Source: Arthrobacter sp. fls2-241-R2A-200
GTDB lineage: Bacteria; Actinomycetota; Actinomycetes; Actinomycetales; Micrococcaceae
Assembly (NCBI RefSeq): GCF_030209745.1
Contig: NZ_JARVRJ010000009.1
Coordinates: 62,001-126,000 of the forward strand
Direction: 5' to 3'
Length of the DNA: 64,000 nt
Shown: one piece after another, positions 23,643-32,400 of the stretch
Layout: each line of letters starts with the position of its first letter
Numbering within the stretch: position 1 is the stretch's first letter
Notes under the pieces: generated by a model
What the model was told of the DNA's origin: nothing
What the model saw: only the letters and a program-made list of their open reading frames with translations
The model's database searches: none
Made by a program: the position numbers and the translations under genes

Positions 23643-24689
23643 CTAATCCTCCGGGTTTGGATACGCAACCACATGGCAAAAGCCGCCGGGCTGTTCGAAC
23701 AACTTAACGAGTGTGGTGGGCAGGTTCTGGAATTGGCATTCGCTGGTCAGGAACGTGTCGAAGACCGGGTCCTTGAGTTGGCTTGCCGCCAGTTGCAGCC
23801 GTTGGGCGTTGGTCCTCCGATGCCTTCTCGGCAGCGCGACCGCACCAACCTGGCTGGAGCGGATGTTCAGCCGGCGGGCGTGGAAGTCTTCGCCGAGGGG
23901 CAGCGTGACTTCCTTGTCCGCGAACCAGGAAAGCTCGATCACGTCCGAATCATCGCCGGCAAGCTGCAAGCTCAGTTTGAGGCCCTCGTTGGACGCCGAA
24001 CAATGGAAAACGATGTCGCAGTCCGCCTTGGCGTCCTCGGTGCTTGCAAACTCAATGCCGAGCTTTTCCGCGAGTTGTGCCTTGCCGGGATCGGCCTCCA
24101 CCAACTGGAGCCGTTCGAGTGGATACTTCCGCAGGAGCGTCGCCAAGACGCCGCCCACCAAGCCACCTCCGACGACGGCGACTCGGTCTCCCAGCTTCGG
24201 CCCGGCTTCCCAGAGGGCATTGATGGCAACTTCCACGATGCCGGTCAGGACGGCACGGCGGGCAGGAACGTCCTCGGGAACCGCGGTGAGCTGGTTGGCG
24301 GGGATGACGTAGAAATCCTGGTGCGGGTGGAGGCTGAAAACTGTCTTGCCGATCCACTCCTGCGGGCCTTGCTCCACTACGCCGACATTCAGGTAGCCGT
24401 ATTTCACCGGGCCCGGGAAGTCGCCCTCCTGGTGCGGAGCTTGCATCCGTTCTGCCACGCGCTCCGGGACGCGTCCTTCGTGGACCACCCGCTCCGTGCC
24501 GCGGCTAACGCCCGAATACAGGGTCCTGATAAGAGCCTCTCCCGGGCCGGGAATGGGCATGGACTCACCGCGCAGCTCGCCGGCCCCGGACTCTGTCACC
24601 CAGTAGGCCTGGGCTTCGCCGGGCAGGCGGATGTGGTGCTTGCCTTGGGGGGCTGGGGGCTGTTCGTCGTGCTGCTGGGAGATCGTCAT
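23643..24689 (-). CDS. medium-chain dehydrogenase/reductase, zinc-site-poor
   Basis: A 348-residue MDR protein. The Rossmann motif is VAVVGGGLVGGVLATLL. The classic catalytic-zinc motifs are missing: the Cys-Gly-Thr-Asp segment reads GVSRGTER and no GHE motif is seen. It resembles the BchC-like branch of the MDR superfamily. It is first in a leftward operon with the PTPS-like, GT4 and AlkZ-like genes. A redox step on the product of the PTPS-like enzyme is an attractive but untested idea. Confidence 0.78.
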   Translation of the reverse strand: MTISQQHDEQPPAPQGKHHIRLPGEAQAYWVTESGAGELRGESMPIPGPGEALIRTLYSGVSRGTERVVHEGRVPERVAERMQAPHQEGDFPGPVKYGYLNVGVVEQGPQEWIGKTVFSLHPHQDFYVIPANQLTAVPEDVPARRAVLTGIVEVAINALWEAGPKLGDRVAVVGGGLVGGVLATLLRKYPLERLQLVEADPGKAQLAEKLGIEFASTEDAKADCDIVFHCSASNEGLKLSLQLAGDDSDVIELSWFADKEVTLPLGEDFHARRLNIRSSQVGAVALPRRHRRTNAQRLQLAASQLKDPVFDTFLTSECQFQNLPTTLVKLFEQPGGFCHVVAYPNPED

Positions 24690-24796
24690 GATACTTATGA
24701 ATCTATCGCTGGGGCGCTTCAGACGGAAGTTGACGCTGTTGGACCGACGAGGGCGTTTTGGGGAACACGACCTAACTCCGGTACCCTATTTCAGTT

Positions 24797-24886
24797 GGTG
24801 ACGTGTCCGAGCGGCCGAAGGTGCAACACTCGAAATGTTGTTTGGTGTAAAAGCCAACGTGGGTTCAAATCCCACCGTCACCGCCA
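24797..24886 (+). tRNA. tRNA-Ser(CGA)
   Basis: A 90-nt class II tRNA including an encoded CCA. Acceptor GGTGACG (24797-24803) pairs with CGTCACC (24876-24882), with discriminator G. The anticodon stem CAACA/TGTTG encloses loop CTCGAAA with anticodon CGA at 24831-24833. A long variable arm and GGGTTCAAATCCC T-arm are present. It reads UCG codons. Confidence 0.96.
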
Positions 24887-24890
24887 ATTG

Positions 24891-24934
24891 AAAGGCCCCT
24901 GCTTCCCTTTGATTACAAGGGAAGTGGGGCCTTT
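24891..24934 (+). terminator. intrinsic terminator of tRNA-Ser
   Basis: A long stem (AAAGGCCCC..CTTCCCTT pairing with AAGGGAAG..GGGGCCTTT) with a 7-nt loop, ending in TTTTGCTTT. It begins 4 nt after the tRNA CCA. Confidence 0.9.
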
Positions 24935-24935
24935 T

Positions 24936-25712
24936 GCTTTGCCCGAATCCGGCTGGTGGGCAGATTTTGGGCACAATTCGCGAGAGACGGCATGATCTAG
25001 AGCCCATCGACGCGATAAGACGACGGACGGGTGCCCCTGCCAGTTAGACGTAATCGAACACGCCGCCCGCTCATGGCGGGTTTTTCTTGTACCCAAAATC
25101 AGACAGAGTACCGTTCAGCGGCGGTGCAGCTACTTCCAGTAGCTCGGTGCGGTCCTTGCCCTAAGCACAAAGTTCACATCATCGGAAGGCTCGGTGGCAC
25201 GGAGGCACGGAGTCTCGCGGGACGGGAGGATCGGGTCATCAAGGATCTTCACCGCATAGCAGGGAAGGTCAGCCTCTTTGGCGTTGAAGGTCCCCCAAAC
25301 CGCCGAGTTGCACGCCTCAGCTTTGAGCCCTTACAAGTACCACCCCTACCGGAGGCTAAACCCGGACTTCAACAACGTTGCCAGAAGGATCAACTGAAAC
25401 GTGTTGACCCGCGTCCCCTTGGGTAAGCGCACATACTGCCTGAAAAGTCAGCCGAGGACCCTCAGCCGGGCAGGTTGCTTCGCCAACTATGGGGCGTCAT
25501 CAGGAAAAAAATCCCCCTTGCAAGGCGAGCAAGTGAGGCGCCACGAGCATTTTCGTGCTTGGCCTGGATCCCTAATAAGGGTCAGGTCATTCTCATTGCA
25601 AAAAATTCCGTGAACCGAACATAGCAGCGCCCGACCCTTACCTGCTTTTTCAATTCTTGTACTCAAGTCGGCAGTTTACCTAAGAGCGACCGTGCTTCTT
25701 CTCTTCGAAAAG
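24936..25712. other. gene-poor stretch after tRNA-Ser
   Basis: About 780 bp with no gene I can support. A terminator-like hairpin (CCCGC-TCATG-GCGGG then TTTTTCTT) lies at 25066-25087, with no gene in front of it. Codon bias of the frames here is not actinobacterial, and they look random. The position right after a tRNA suggests decayed inserted DNA, but I see no copy of the tRNA 3' end as an attachment repeat. Confidence 0.5.
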
Positions 25713-26051
25713 CTACCTCTGCATGGGCGGGTAGTGCGGCGGATACGGCGCCGGATTGGGCACGTGCTGCTGCGGCGCAGGAACGTACACGCCATCCATC
25801 TTTACCGGGACGTAGAGGGCATCAATCTTGAACAACGCCCGGTGCGCTGCCACGGCAAAACATAAAAAACCAGCCAGCCCAGCACCACCACCAAGCAGCA
25901 TCGCAAACACCGAACCAGCAGCCGGGCCACTACTGAAATAAGAATTCGCTGACGAGATACCAGTCATCACGCCAAACCAACTAACAACTGTGCCGGCAAT
26001 AAAAAGCCAAACACCTGTCACGAACAAACCAGCAGAACGTTTGAACTGCAC
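25713..26051 (-). CDS. small membrane protein, unknown function
   Basis: A 112-residue protein I do not recognise. Two hydrophobic segments at about residues 8-30 (LFVTGVWLFIAGTVVSWFGVM) and 45-70 suggest two membrane helices. A short cytosolic tail is rich in Pro and Tyr (VPAPQQHVPNPAPYPPHYPP). Base composition is lower in GC than the neighbours, in keeping with its position in the tRNA-adjacent stretch. No operon partner is evident. Confidence 0.6.
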   Translation of the reverse strand: MQFKRSAGLFVTGVWLFIAGTVVSWFGVMTGISSANSYFSSGPAAGSVFAMLLGGGAGLAGFLCFAVAAHRALFKIDALYVPVKMDGVYVPAPQQHVPNPAPYPPHYPPMQR

Positions 26052-26251
26052 ATTTCCCCCTCATCGAGACCACCCAAGTACGCACAGATTACAGCCGATA
26101 CCGGCGACCCTTAGATTCCCTCCACTTCGTTACTGAAAGGCAAAGGCTCAATACGCCAAGAGCAAAGAAGATATGCGCACAATCTGGATGTCCAGCGATC
26201 ACCGAAGCCTCACGCTGCACGCTTCGGACTAACTTCAGCTGTGCCAGATCG

Positions 26252-26455
26252 TCAGCCATCAATCGTCCCTAGGCGCAGGCCAACAGCATTGGCAGCCGCG
26301 ACAACCGTCAGGAGTGACGGGTTCCCTGTTCCGGTTTCGATGGCGTGGATAGTGTGTGCGGACGTGCCGATCAGATCGGCGAGAGTGCCCTGCGTGATAC
26401 CGGCAGCCCGCCGGGCATGCCTGATGCTCATACCAATAGCCTTGACGTCATCCAT
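26252..26455 (-). CDS. XRE/HipB-type helix-turn-helix protein
   Basis: A small Cro/C1-type DNA-binding protein of 67 residues from the ATG at 26455. The helix-turn-helix is RRAAGITQGTLADLIGTSAHTIHAIETG, ending in HipB-like VGLRLGTIDG. A HipB antitoxin normally precedes a hipA toxin, but none is visible here, so this is an orphan. An upstream ATG at 26491 is in frame; however TTGGCA-N18-CATATT overlaps it on the minus strand and would start transcription just before 26455, favouring the shorter form. Confidence 0.7.
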   Translation of the reverse strand: MDDVKAIGMSIRHARRAAGITQGTLADLIGTSAHTIHAIETGTGNPSLLTVVAAANAVGLRLGTIDG

Positions 26456-26602
26456 GCATAGACCGTTTCTGAAATATGTTGCCGAAATCATGACTTTGCC
26501 AAGCTATGGGCGGCGCCCAGTGGGAAATCGGCAAAATACTTCCGGTTTACTAAGCCCCGGGCCTCCACCGCGACCGGCGAGTCCAAGCACCCGCCGTACG
26601 CA

Positions 26603-27382
26603 TCAGTCGAAGGGCCGTTGGCAGTTGCACCACCGCAAGGATGCAGCGCCGGACGGATGACCGTAAACAGCGTTCGCCACCGGCAGCGGGGTAAGGGTGA
26701 TCCTCGTGAGCCCGGGCGCCCCTCCCCGCAGGTACTCCAGGCGCCCGTAGACGTGGAGGAGCGCAGCATAGCCCTGCTCCGAACGTGGCATAAGGATGTA
26801 AAGGTGTTGCCTGTGAACAGCAGCGGCAGCCTCAACATCCATGAATTCGACGCCGACAATCGCCCCGATCTCCGCCAGCAAAGGCATGGTCATGGTGTGA
26901 TGGCAAGGCGCCCATTCCAGGTGCAGCGTCGCAATCCTGAGGCTCGATTGCCTCTCCGTGGAACTGTGCGAAAGGTCATGCACCAGCTTCTTCAAGTGTT
27001 CTATGGTGCACAGCCCTGTTGAAACGTCGGTGCAACTCAACGGAGTGACCAGTTCATGCTCTTCCGCCCACGCCTCTGCCAGGTCGAGCACCGCCTCGAA
27101 GTCCACAGGCATACCCATCGCAACGAAGTAGGCGCTGAGGTCCCGAAGGGTCTCCCTGATCCCCACTCCGCCATAAGCCCGGGCCGCACCTAAGCGTCTC
27201 AGCGCCTCGTGATAGCGCGCGAGGTCGGCGTCGCCCCCGAAGTGGACGAGGTCGGTGACCTCCGGCACGAACCAGTCGGCCGGAAACCTCCATCCAGCTT
27301 GATAGCTGCATCGTTGCCAGTCACCTACGTGGCGCAGGTCGTCGCCGTCGTCGGAAAATGCAGGACCCTTGTTATCCCCCAT
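26603..27382 (-). CDS. degenerate GGDEF-like protein, paralogue A
   Basis: A 259-residue cytosolic protein. The N-terminal part has a characteristic block (YQAGWRFPADWFVPEV) and LGAARAYGGVGIRETLRDL. The C-terminal part resembles a diguanylate cyclase domain at both ends: SCTDVSTGLCTIEHLKKLVH matches the DxLTGLxNRxxF start, and AVHRQHLYILMP falls where RxGGDEFxxLLP should be. The GGDEF catalytic motif is absent, so cyclase activity is unlikely. A clear paralogue lies at 48201-48953, beside a sigma factor. It could bind a nucleotide or act as a protein partner. The start lacks a ribosome-binding site and is tentative. Confidence 0.65.
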   Translation of the reverse strand: MGDNKGPAFSDDGDDLRHVGDWQRCSYQAGWRFPADWFVPEVTDLVHFGGDADLARYHEALRRLGAARAYGGVGIRETLRDLSAYFVAMGMPVDFEAVLDLAEAWAEEHELVTPLSCTDVSTGLCTIEHLKKLVHDLSHSSTERQSSLRIATLHLEWAPCHHTMTMPLLAEIGAIVGVEFMDVEAAAAVHRQHLYILMPRSEQGYAALLHVYGRLEYLRGGAPGLTRITLTPLPVANAVYGHPSGAASLRWCNCQRPFD

Positions 27383-27492
27383 GTCGGTTCAGTACCAATG
27401 GCGTCCATTTTGTGACGGACTTTGGGGAGAAAAATGTTCCGCGAACGCGAGTACATTAATCTCGAGCCCGCCAACCGTGGAAGTGAGCACTC

Positions 27493-28647
27493 GTGACGTT
27501 CTTGCAGCTTTCCCTGATCTCGGCGGTGGCCCTCCTGGGTCCGCTCATGGCGTTGCCGCGCAAGTGGCACTTGCCCGTGGTTCTGGGCGAACTCCTTGCG
27601 GGGCTCGTCATCGGACGCTCGGGTTTCAGGCTGGTGGACTCAGGTGATCCCACGTTCACTTTGTTGGCCGATGTTGGCTTTGCGCTCATCATGTTCGTTG
27701 CCGGAACCCACGTGCCCATGCGCGACAGGAAAATTCGGGCAGCACTGGGAAGCGGTCTGGCCAAGGCATCGGCAACGGCCCTTCTGGCCGTGGGCCTGGG
27801 CGTTGGCATCGCCTACGCTTTTGGCTCTGCCCATGCTCCGTTGTATATAGTTCTCCTTTCCTCGTCCTCGGCAGCACTGGTCCTGCCGATCATCGATTCG
27901 CTTCGGCTTTCGGGACCAAAAGTGTTGGCCATGACGGCGCAGGTAGCCATCGCTGACATCGCGTGCATCGTGGCCCTTCCCCTCGCCGTCGACCCGCCGC
28001 ATGCGGGCCGGGCCGCATTGGGAGGTGCCGCCGTCGCATTGTGCGCAGCGGCGCTGTTCCTGGCCCTGCGAAAGCTGGAACGGGACGGAACGCGCAGTAA
28101 GCTGCACGACGTCTCGGAGGACCGCAAATTTGCCCTGGAACTGAGGATCCAGCTGACGTTGCTGTTCGCCCTGGCGGCACTGGCCGCGTTCACGCACGTG
28201 TCGATCATGTTGGCGGGTTTTGCTTTCGGGCTGGCGGTGGCCGCTGTTGGAGAACCGCGGCGCCTGGCCCACCAGTTGTTCGCTGTCAGCGACGGATTCC
28301 TCGGCCCGGTCTTCTTTGTGTGGCTCGGGGCGTCGCTGGACCTGAGCGAGTTGGGGAGCCATCCGCAGATGATTGCCTTGGGCGTGTCTTTGGGCGTCGG
28401 GACTCTCCTGATCCACGGGGCCATGCGTTTCCTGGGCCAGCCAGGGGCTTTGGCGGTTCTCTCTGCCTCCCAATTGGGCGTCCCCGTGGCCGCGGCAACC
28501 ATTGGTTCCCAGCTGAAACTCCTCGAACCCGGCGAAGGGTCGGCACTGATCCTGGGCGCACTCATCACCATCGCGGCAAGCGCCGTGGCAGGCGCGCGGG
28601 CAGCCCGCGCCAAACATCACGATCCGGCCGCCAATCCGAGTTCTTGA
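27493..28647 (+). CDS. cation:proton antiporter (CPA2/KefB-like)
   Basis: A 384-residue polytopic protein with about twelve helices and no regulatory RCK domain. Typical features are PVVLGELLAGLVIGRSGF, a discontinuous-helix region VLLSSSSAALVLPII, and FFVWLGASLDLSELG. It exchanges Na+ or K+ for H+ across the membrane; ion specificity cannot be read. It starts with GTG at 27493 and is divergent from paralogue A (110 bp). A lipoprotein gene follows 47 nt later and may be co-transcribed. Confidence 0.85.
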   Translation: MTFLQLSLISAVALLGPLMALPRKWHLPVVLGELLAGLVIGRSGFRLVDSGDPTFTLLADVGFALIMFVAGTHVPMRDRKIRAALGSGLAKASATALLAVGLGVGIAYAFGSAHAPLYIVLLSSSSAALVLPIIDSLRLSGPKVLAMTAQVAIADIACIVALPLAVDPPHAGRAALGGAAVALCAAALFLALRKLERDGTRSKLHDVSEDRKFALELRIQLTLLFALAALAAFTHVSIMLAGFAFGLAVAAVGEPRRLAHQLFAVSDGFLGPVFFVWLGASLDLSELGSHPQMIALGVSLGVGTLLIHGAMRFLGQPGALAVLSASQLGVPVAAATIGSQLKLLEPGEGSALILGALITIAASAVAGARAARAKHHDPAANPSS

Positions 28648-28694
28648 CCGTGGCTCAATTGACTCCCGTCACGGCCGCCGCAAGGCTAGTGCGC

Positions 28695-29363
28695 ATGTGG
28701 ACTCAGCGCATTAAAACCGGCCTTCTTACGACGACGGCGGCCGCCTCGCTGCTGCTTATTGCGGCGTGCGGGGCAAGCCCCAGCCCATCCGGGACGAGCA
28801 GTGCCCCGCCCAGCTCCCCGAACTCCGCAACGCCATCGGCCTCGATGTCGACACCGCCCGCGACCGCCCCGGAAAACACCCCGATGGCAGAGTCTCCATC
28901 CACCACCGCGACCTCGGTGCCGACCGTACCGGCAGCCGGCGGGGCTACGAGCTGCAAGGCGGCATCCCTCAGTGCGTCCACCGATCCCACTGGAGGGGGC
29001 GCGGCCGGCAGCGTTTACGAAAAGCTGATCGTGACCAACACCGGAACCACCGCGTGCACCATCGAAGGGTTCGCGGGCGTCTCCTTGACGGCCGATGCGA
29101 ACGGGGCACCGATCGGGGAAGCTGCAACACGCGAGACCACCACCCCGGTCACCACCGTCAACCTCGCTCCGGGCAAGTCGGCGTGGGCCCAAATCCGTTA
29201 TACCCAGGCCGGGAACTACGGTGACTGCACCAAGGTCGCTGCAGCGGGGTTCCGCATCTACCCGCCCAACGACACAGCCTCGTTGTTTGTGGCCGAGCCC
29301 CATGGCGCATGTAGCAATGCCGGAATCAAGCTCCTGACAATCACGGCGTTCCAAGCCGTCTAA
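28695..29363 (+). CDS. secreted lipoprotein with DUF4232-type domain
   Basis: A 222-residue lipoprotein. The signal peptide ends in a lipobox (LLLIAACG), so Cys is lipidated and the protein is anchored to the outer face of the membrane. A Ser/Thr/Pro linker of about 55 residues precedes a 135-residue beta-rich domain with paired Cys (TSCKAASL, TTACTIEGFAGVS, GDCTKVA, GACSNAG). This pattern is typical of DUF4232. Function is unknown. A hairpin follows the stop. Confidence 0.82.
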   Translation: MWTQRIKTGLLTTTAAASLLLIAACGASPSPSGTSSAPPSSPNSATPSASMSTPPATAPENTPMAESPSTTATSVPTVPAAGGATSCKAASLSASTDPTGGGAAGSVYEKLIVTNTGTTACTIEGFAGVSLTADANGAPIGEAATRETTTPVTTVNLAPGKSAWAQIRYTQAGNYGDCTKVAAAGFRIYPPNDTASLFVAEPHGACSNAGIKLLTITAFQAV

Positions 29364-29372
29364 TCTCTCCAT

Positions 29373-29407
29373 CCCACGGTCCCGTCTTATTCTGTCGGGG
29401 CCGTGGG
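29373..29407 (+). terminator. stem-loop between the lipoprotein and lhr
   Basis: CCCACGGTCCC (29373-29383) pairs with GGGGCCGTGGG (29397-29407) with one G-T pair; the loop is 13 nt. It covers a possible GTG start of lhr at 29403, which argues for the later ATG. Confidence 0.65.
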
Positions 29408-29420
29408 GCATGATGGAGGA

Positions 29421-32400
29421 ATGCACGAGCAGCAGGCGCAGGCGGGCGCCATGAGCCGTTTCAGCCAGGCAACCAGAGAGTGGTTCCTCGGCGCTTTTTC
29501 AGCGCCCACCCCAGCTCAGGACGGCGCATGGAACGCCATCTCGTCCGGCTCCCACGCCTTGGTGGTGGCGCCAACAGGATCGGGCAAGACGCTCGCTGCC
29601 TTCCTCTGGGCGTTGGACAGGCTGCACTCCACCCCCTCGGACACGCTCCCAAGGCTTGAAACTGTTCCAGCCAACGGCAAGGGCCGCGCCAAGCGTCCAA
29701 AAACCAAGACCCGCGTCCTCTACATCTCGCCTCTGAAGGCCCTCGGCGTCGACGTTGAACGCAACCTCCGCGCACCTTTGATCGGCATTACCCAAACCGC
29801 CAAACGCCTGGGCTTGCCCGCACCTCTGGTGACAGTCGGCGTCCGTTCAGGGGATACGACGGCGGCTGACCGCCGAACGCTGCTGACTTCCCCTCCGGAC
29901 ATCCTCATCACCACCCCCGAATCCTTGTTCCTCATGCTGACCTCCCGGGCGCGGGAGACCCTCAGTGAAGTGGACACCATCATCATCGATGAGGTCCACG
30001 CCGTCGCGGGCACCAAACGCGGTGCGCACTTGGCCGTTTCCCTTGAACGCCTGGATGCACTGCTGCCAAAGCCTGCCCAGCGTATTGGGCTGTCCGCAAC
30101 CGTCCAACCACGCGAGCTTGTGGCCCAGTTCCTTGCCGGACAAGCGCCCGTGGAAATCGTGGCCCCTCCGTCCAAGAAGAACTGGAACCTCACGGTCACG
30201 GTCCCTGTGGAGGACATGTCCGACCTGCAGGGTGCTGCCGGGGCGTTCGATTCGGGCCCGGCTTCAGGGTTGCAGCCGCAAGCCTCCATTTGGCCCCATG
30301 TGGAGGAACAGATTGTGGATCTGGTCCTGTCCAAACAGTCCACCATCGTGTTCGCCAACTCCCGCCGGCTATCAGAGCGCCTCACCGCCAGGCTGAACGA
30401 GATCTATGCCGAACGCCAATTGATGGCAGTAGGTGGAGGTGCATGGGCGGCCCCGGAGGAGAACCCTGGAGTTCCGGCGTCCACGGCCACCCCGGCGCAC
30501 ATGATGGCGCAGGCCGGGAGCACCACGGGTGCCGATCCCGTCCTGGCTCGGGCCCACCACGGCTCCGTGTCCAAAGACCAACGGGCCATGATCGAGGACG
30601 ACCTCAAATCCGGCAGGCTGCGCTGCGTTGTTGCCACATCGTCGCTGGAACTCGGTATCGACATGGGCGCCGTGGACCTGGTGATCCAAGTCGAGTCACC
30701 GCCTTCCGTGGCCAGCGGACTCCAGCGGGTGGGGCGCGCCGGACACCAGGTGGGTGAAATCTCCGAGGGCGTCTTGTTCCCCAAGCACCGCGCGGACCTC
30801 CTGCACACCAGCGTTACGGTGGAACGGATGCTCAGTGGCCAGATCGAACGGCTCAGCATCCCCACTAATCCTTTGGACATCCTCGCCCAGCAAACGGTGG
30901 CCGCCACAGCTTTGGGAAGTATCGACGTCGAGGAGTGGTTCAGCACCGTACGGCGGTCGGCTCCGTTCGCCAGCCTGCCGCGCTCCGCGTTCGAGGCCAC
31001 GCTGGACCTTTTGGCAGGGCGTTACCCTTCCGACGAATTCGCTGAGCTACGGCCACGCATTATCTGGGACAGGCATGCCGGGACCATCGAAGGCCGGCCG
31101 GGGGCCCAGCGCCTTGCCGTTACGTCCGGCGGCACCATCCCGGACCGCGGCCTGTTCGGCGTCTACATCATCGGCACTGAGGTGGAGGGTTCCGCCTCTC
31201 CCGGAGCAGCGGCGGGCGGCGAACCCACCGCTTCCGCGAGAGCGGCAAAAGGCGGTCGCCGCGTCGGCGAGCTCGATGAAGAAATGGTCTACGAGTCGCG
31301 CGTGGGCGATGTCTTCGCCCTCGGAGCCACCAGTTGGAAGATCGAGGACATCACCCATGATCGGGTCTTGGTCTCCCCTGCTTTCGGCCAGCCCGGCAAG
31401 CTTCCTTTTTGGAAGGGCGACTCACTGGGCCGTCCCGTGGATCTGGGCCGCGCCCTGGGTGCCTTCATCCGGGAACTCTCCGCTGCCGACGACGCGCCAG
31501 CCATGGAACGCTGCCAAGCCAGCGGATTGGACGCTTTCGCCGCCAGCAACCTGCTCCAGTACCTCAGGGAGCAAAAGGAAGCCACGGAGGTTGTGCCCAG
31601 TGACCGAACCTTGGTGGTTGAACGGTTCCATGACGAACTCGGCGACTGGCGGGTGGTCCTCCACAGCCCGTTCGGCATGCCGGTCCACGCGCCTTGGGCC
31701 CTGGCTGTCGGCCAGCGGCTCCAACAGCGTTACGGTTTGGACGGATCGGCCATGGCTGCCGATGATGGCATCGTCCTGCGCGTCCCCATGATGGAGGACG
31801 AGCCGCCCGGTGCCGAGCTGTTCCTCTTTGAACCGGATGAACTTGAGCAGATCGTCACAGCCGAAGTAGGCGGCAGCGCCCTCTTTGCGTCCAGGTTCAG
31901 GGAGTGTGCTGCCCGGGCGTTATTGCTGCCACGGCAGAACCCGGCCAAACGCCAGCCATTGTGGCAGCAGCGCCAACGTTCAGCGCAACTGCTGGATGTC
32001 GCCCGTAAGTATCCCTCGTTCCCCATCGTGCTCGAGACCGTTCGCGAATGCCTGCAGGATGTTTACGATCTGCCTGCCCTCAAGGACATCGCGGCATCCG
32101 TGGAGCGGCGTGAGTTGCGGATCGTCGAAACTACAACGCAACAGCCCTCCCCTTTCGCGAAGTCCCTGCTGTTCGGCTACGTTGCGCAGTTCCTTTACGA
32201 AGGCGACTCCCCGCTCGCAGAACGCCGGGCAGCCGCCCTCGCCCTGGACTCGACCCTCCTCAACGAACTCTTGGGCCGCGTGGAGCTCCGGGAACTCCTC
32301 GACGCCGCCGTCATCGATTCCACCGAGCGGGAGTTGCAACGGCTTGCCCCGGACCGCAAGGGCCGCGGAATGGAAGGAGTCGCGGACCTGTTGCGCTTGC

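Noticed and set aside
22878..24995. Long plus-strand open frame of 705 codons
   Set aside because: It is antisense to three well-supported minus-strand genes (MDR, PTPS-like, GT4) and even runs across tRNA-Ser; it has no recognisable domain.
25031..25426. Plus-strand open frame of 131 codons in the gene-poor stretch
   Set aside because: It begins in front of a terminator-like hairpin that it would span, has no ribosome-binding site and no recognisable motif. I cannot support it as a gene.
26252..26455. Toxin-antitoxin (HipBA) module
   Set aside because: Only a HipB-like protein is seen; no hipA or other toxin is next to it on either side.
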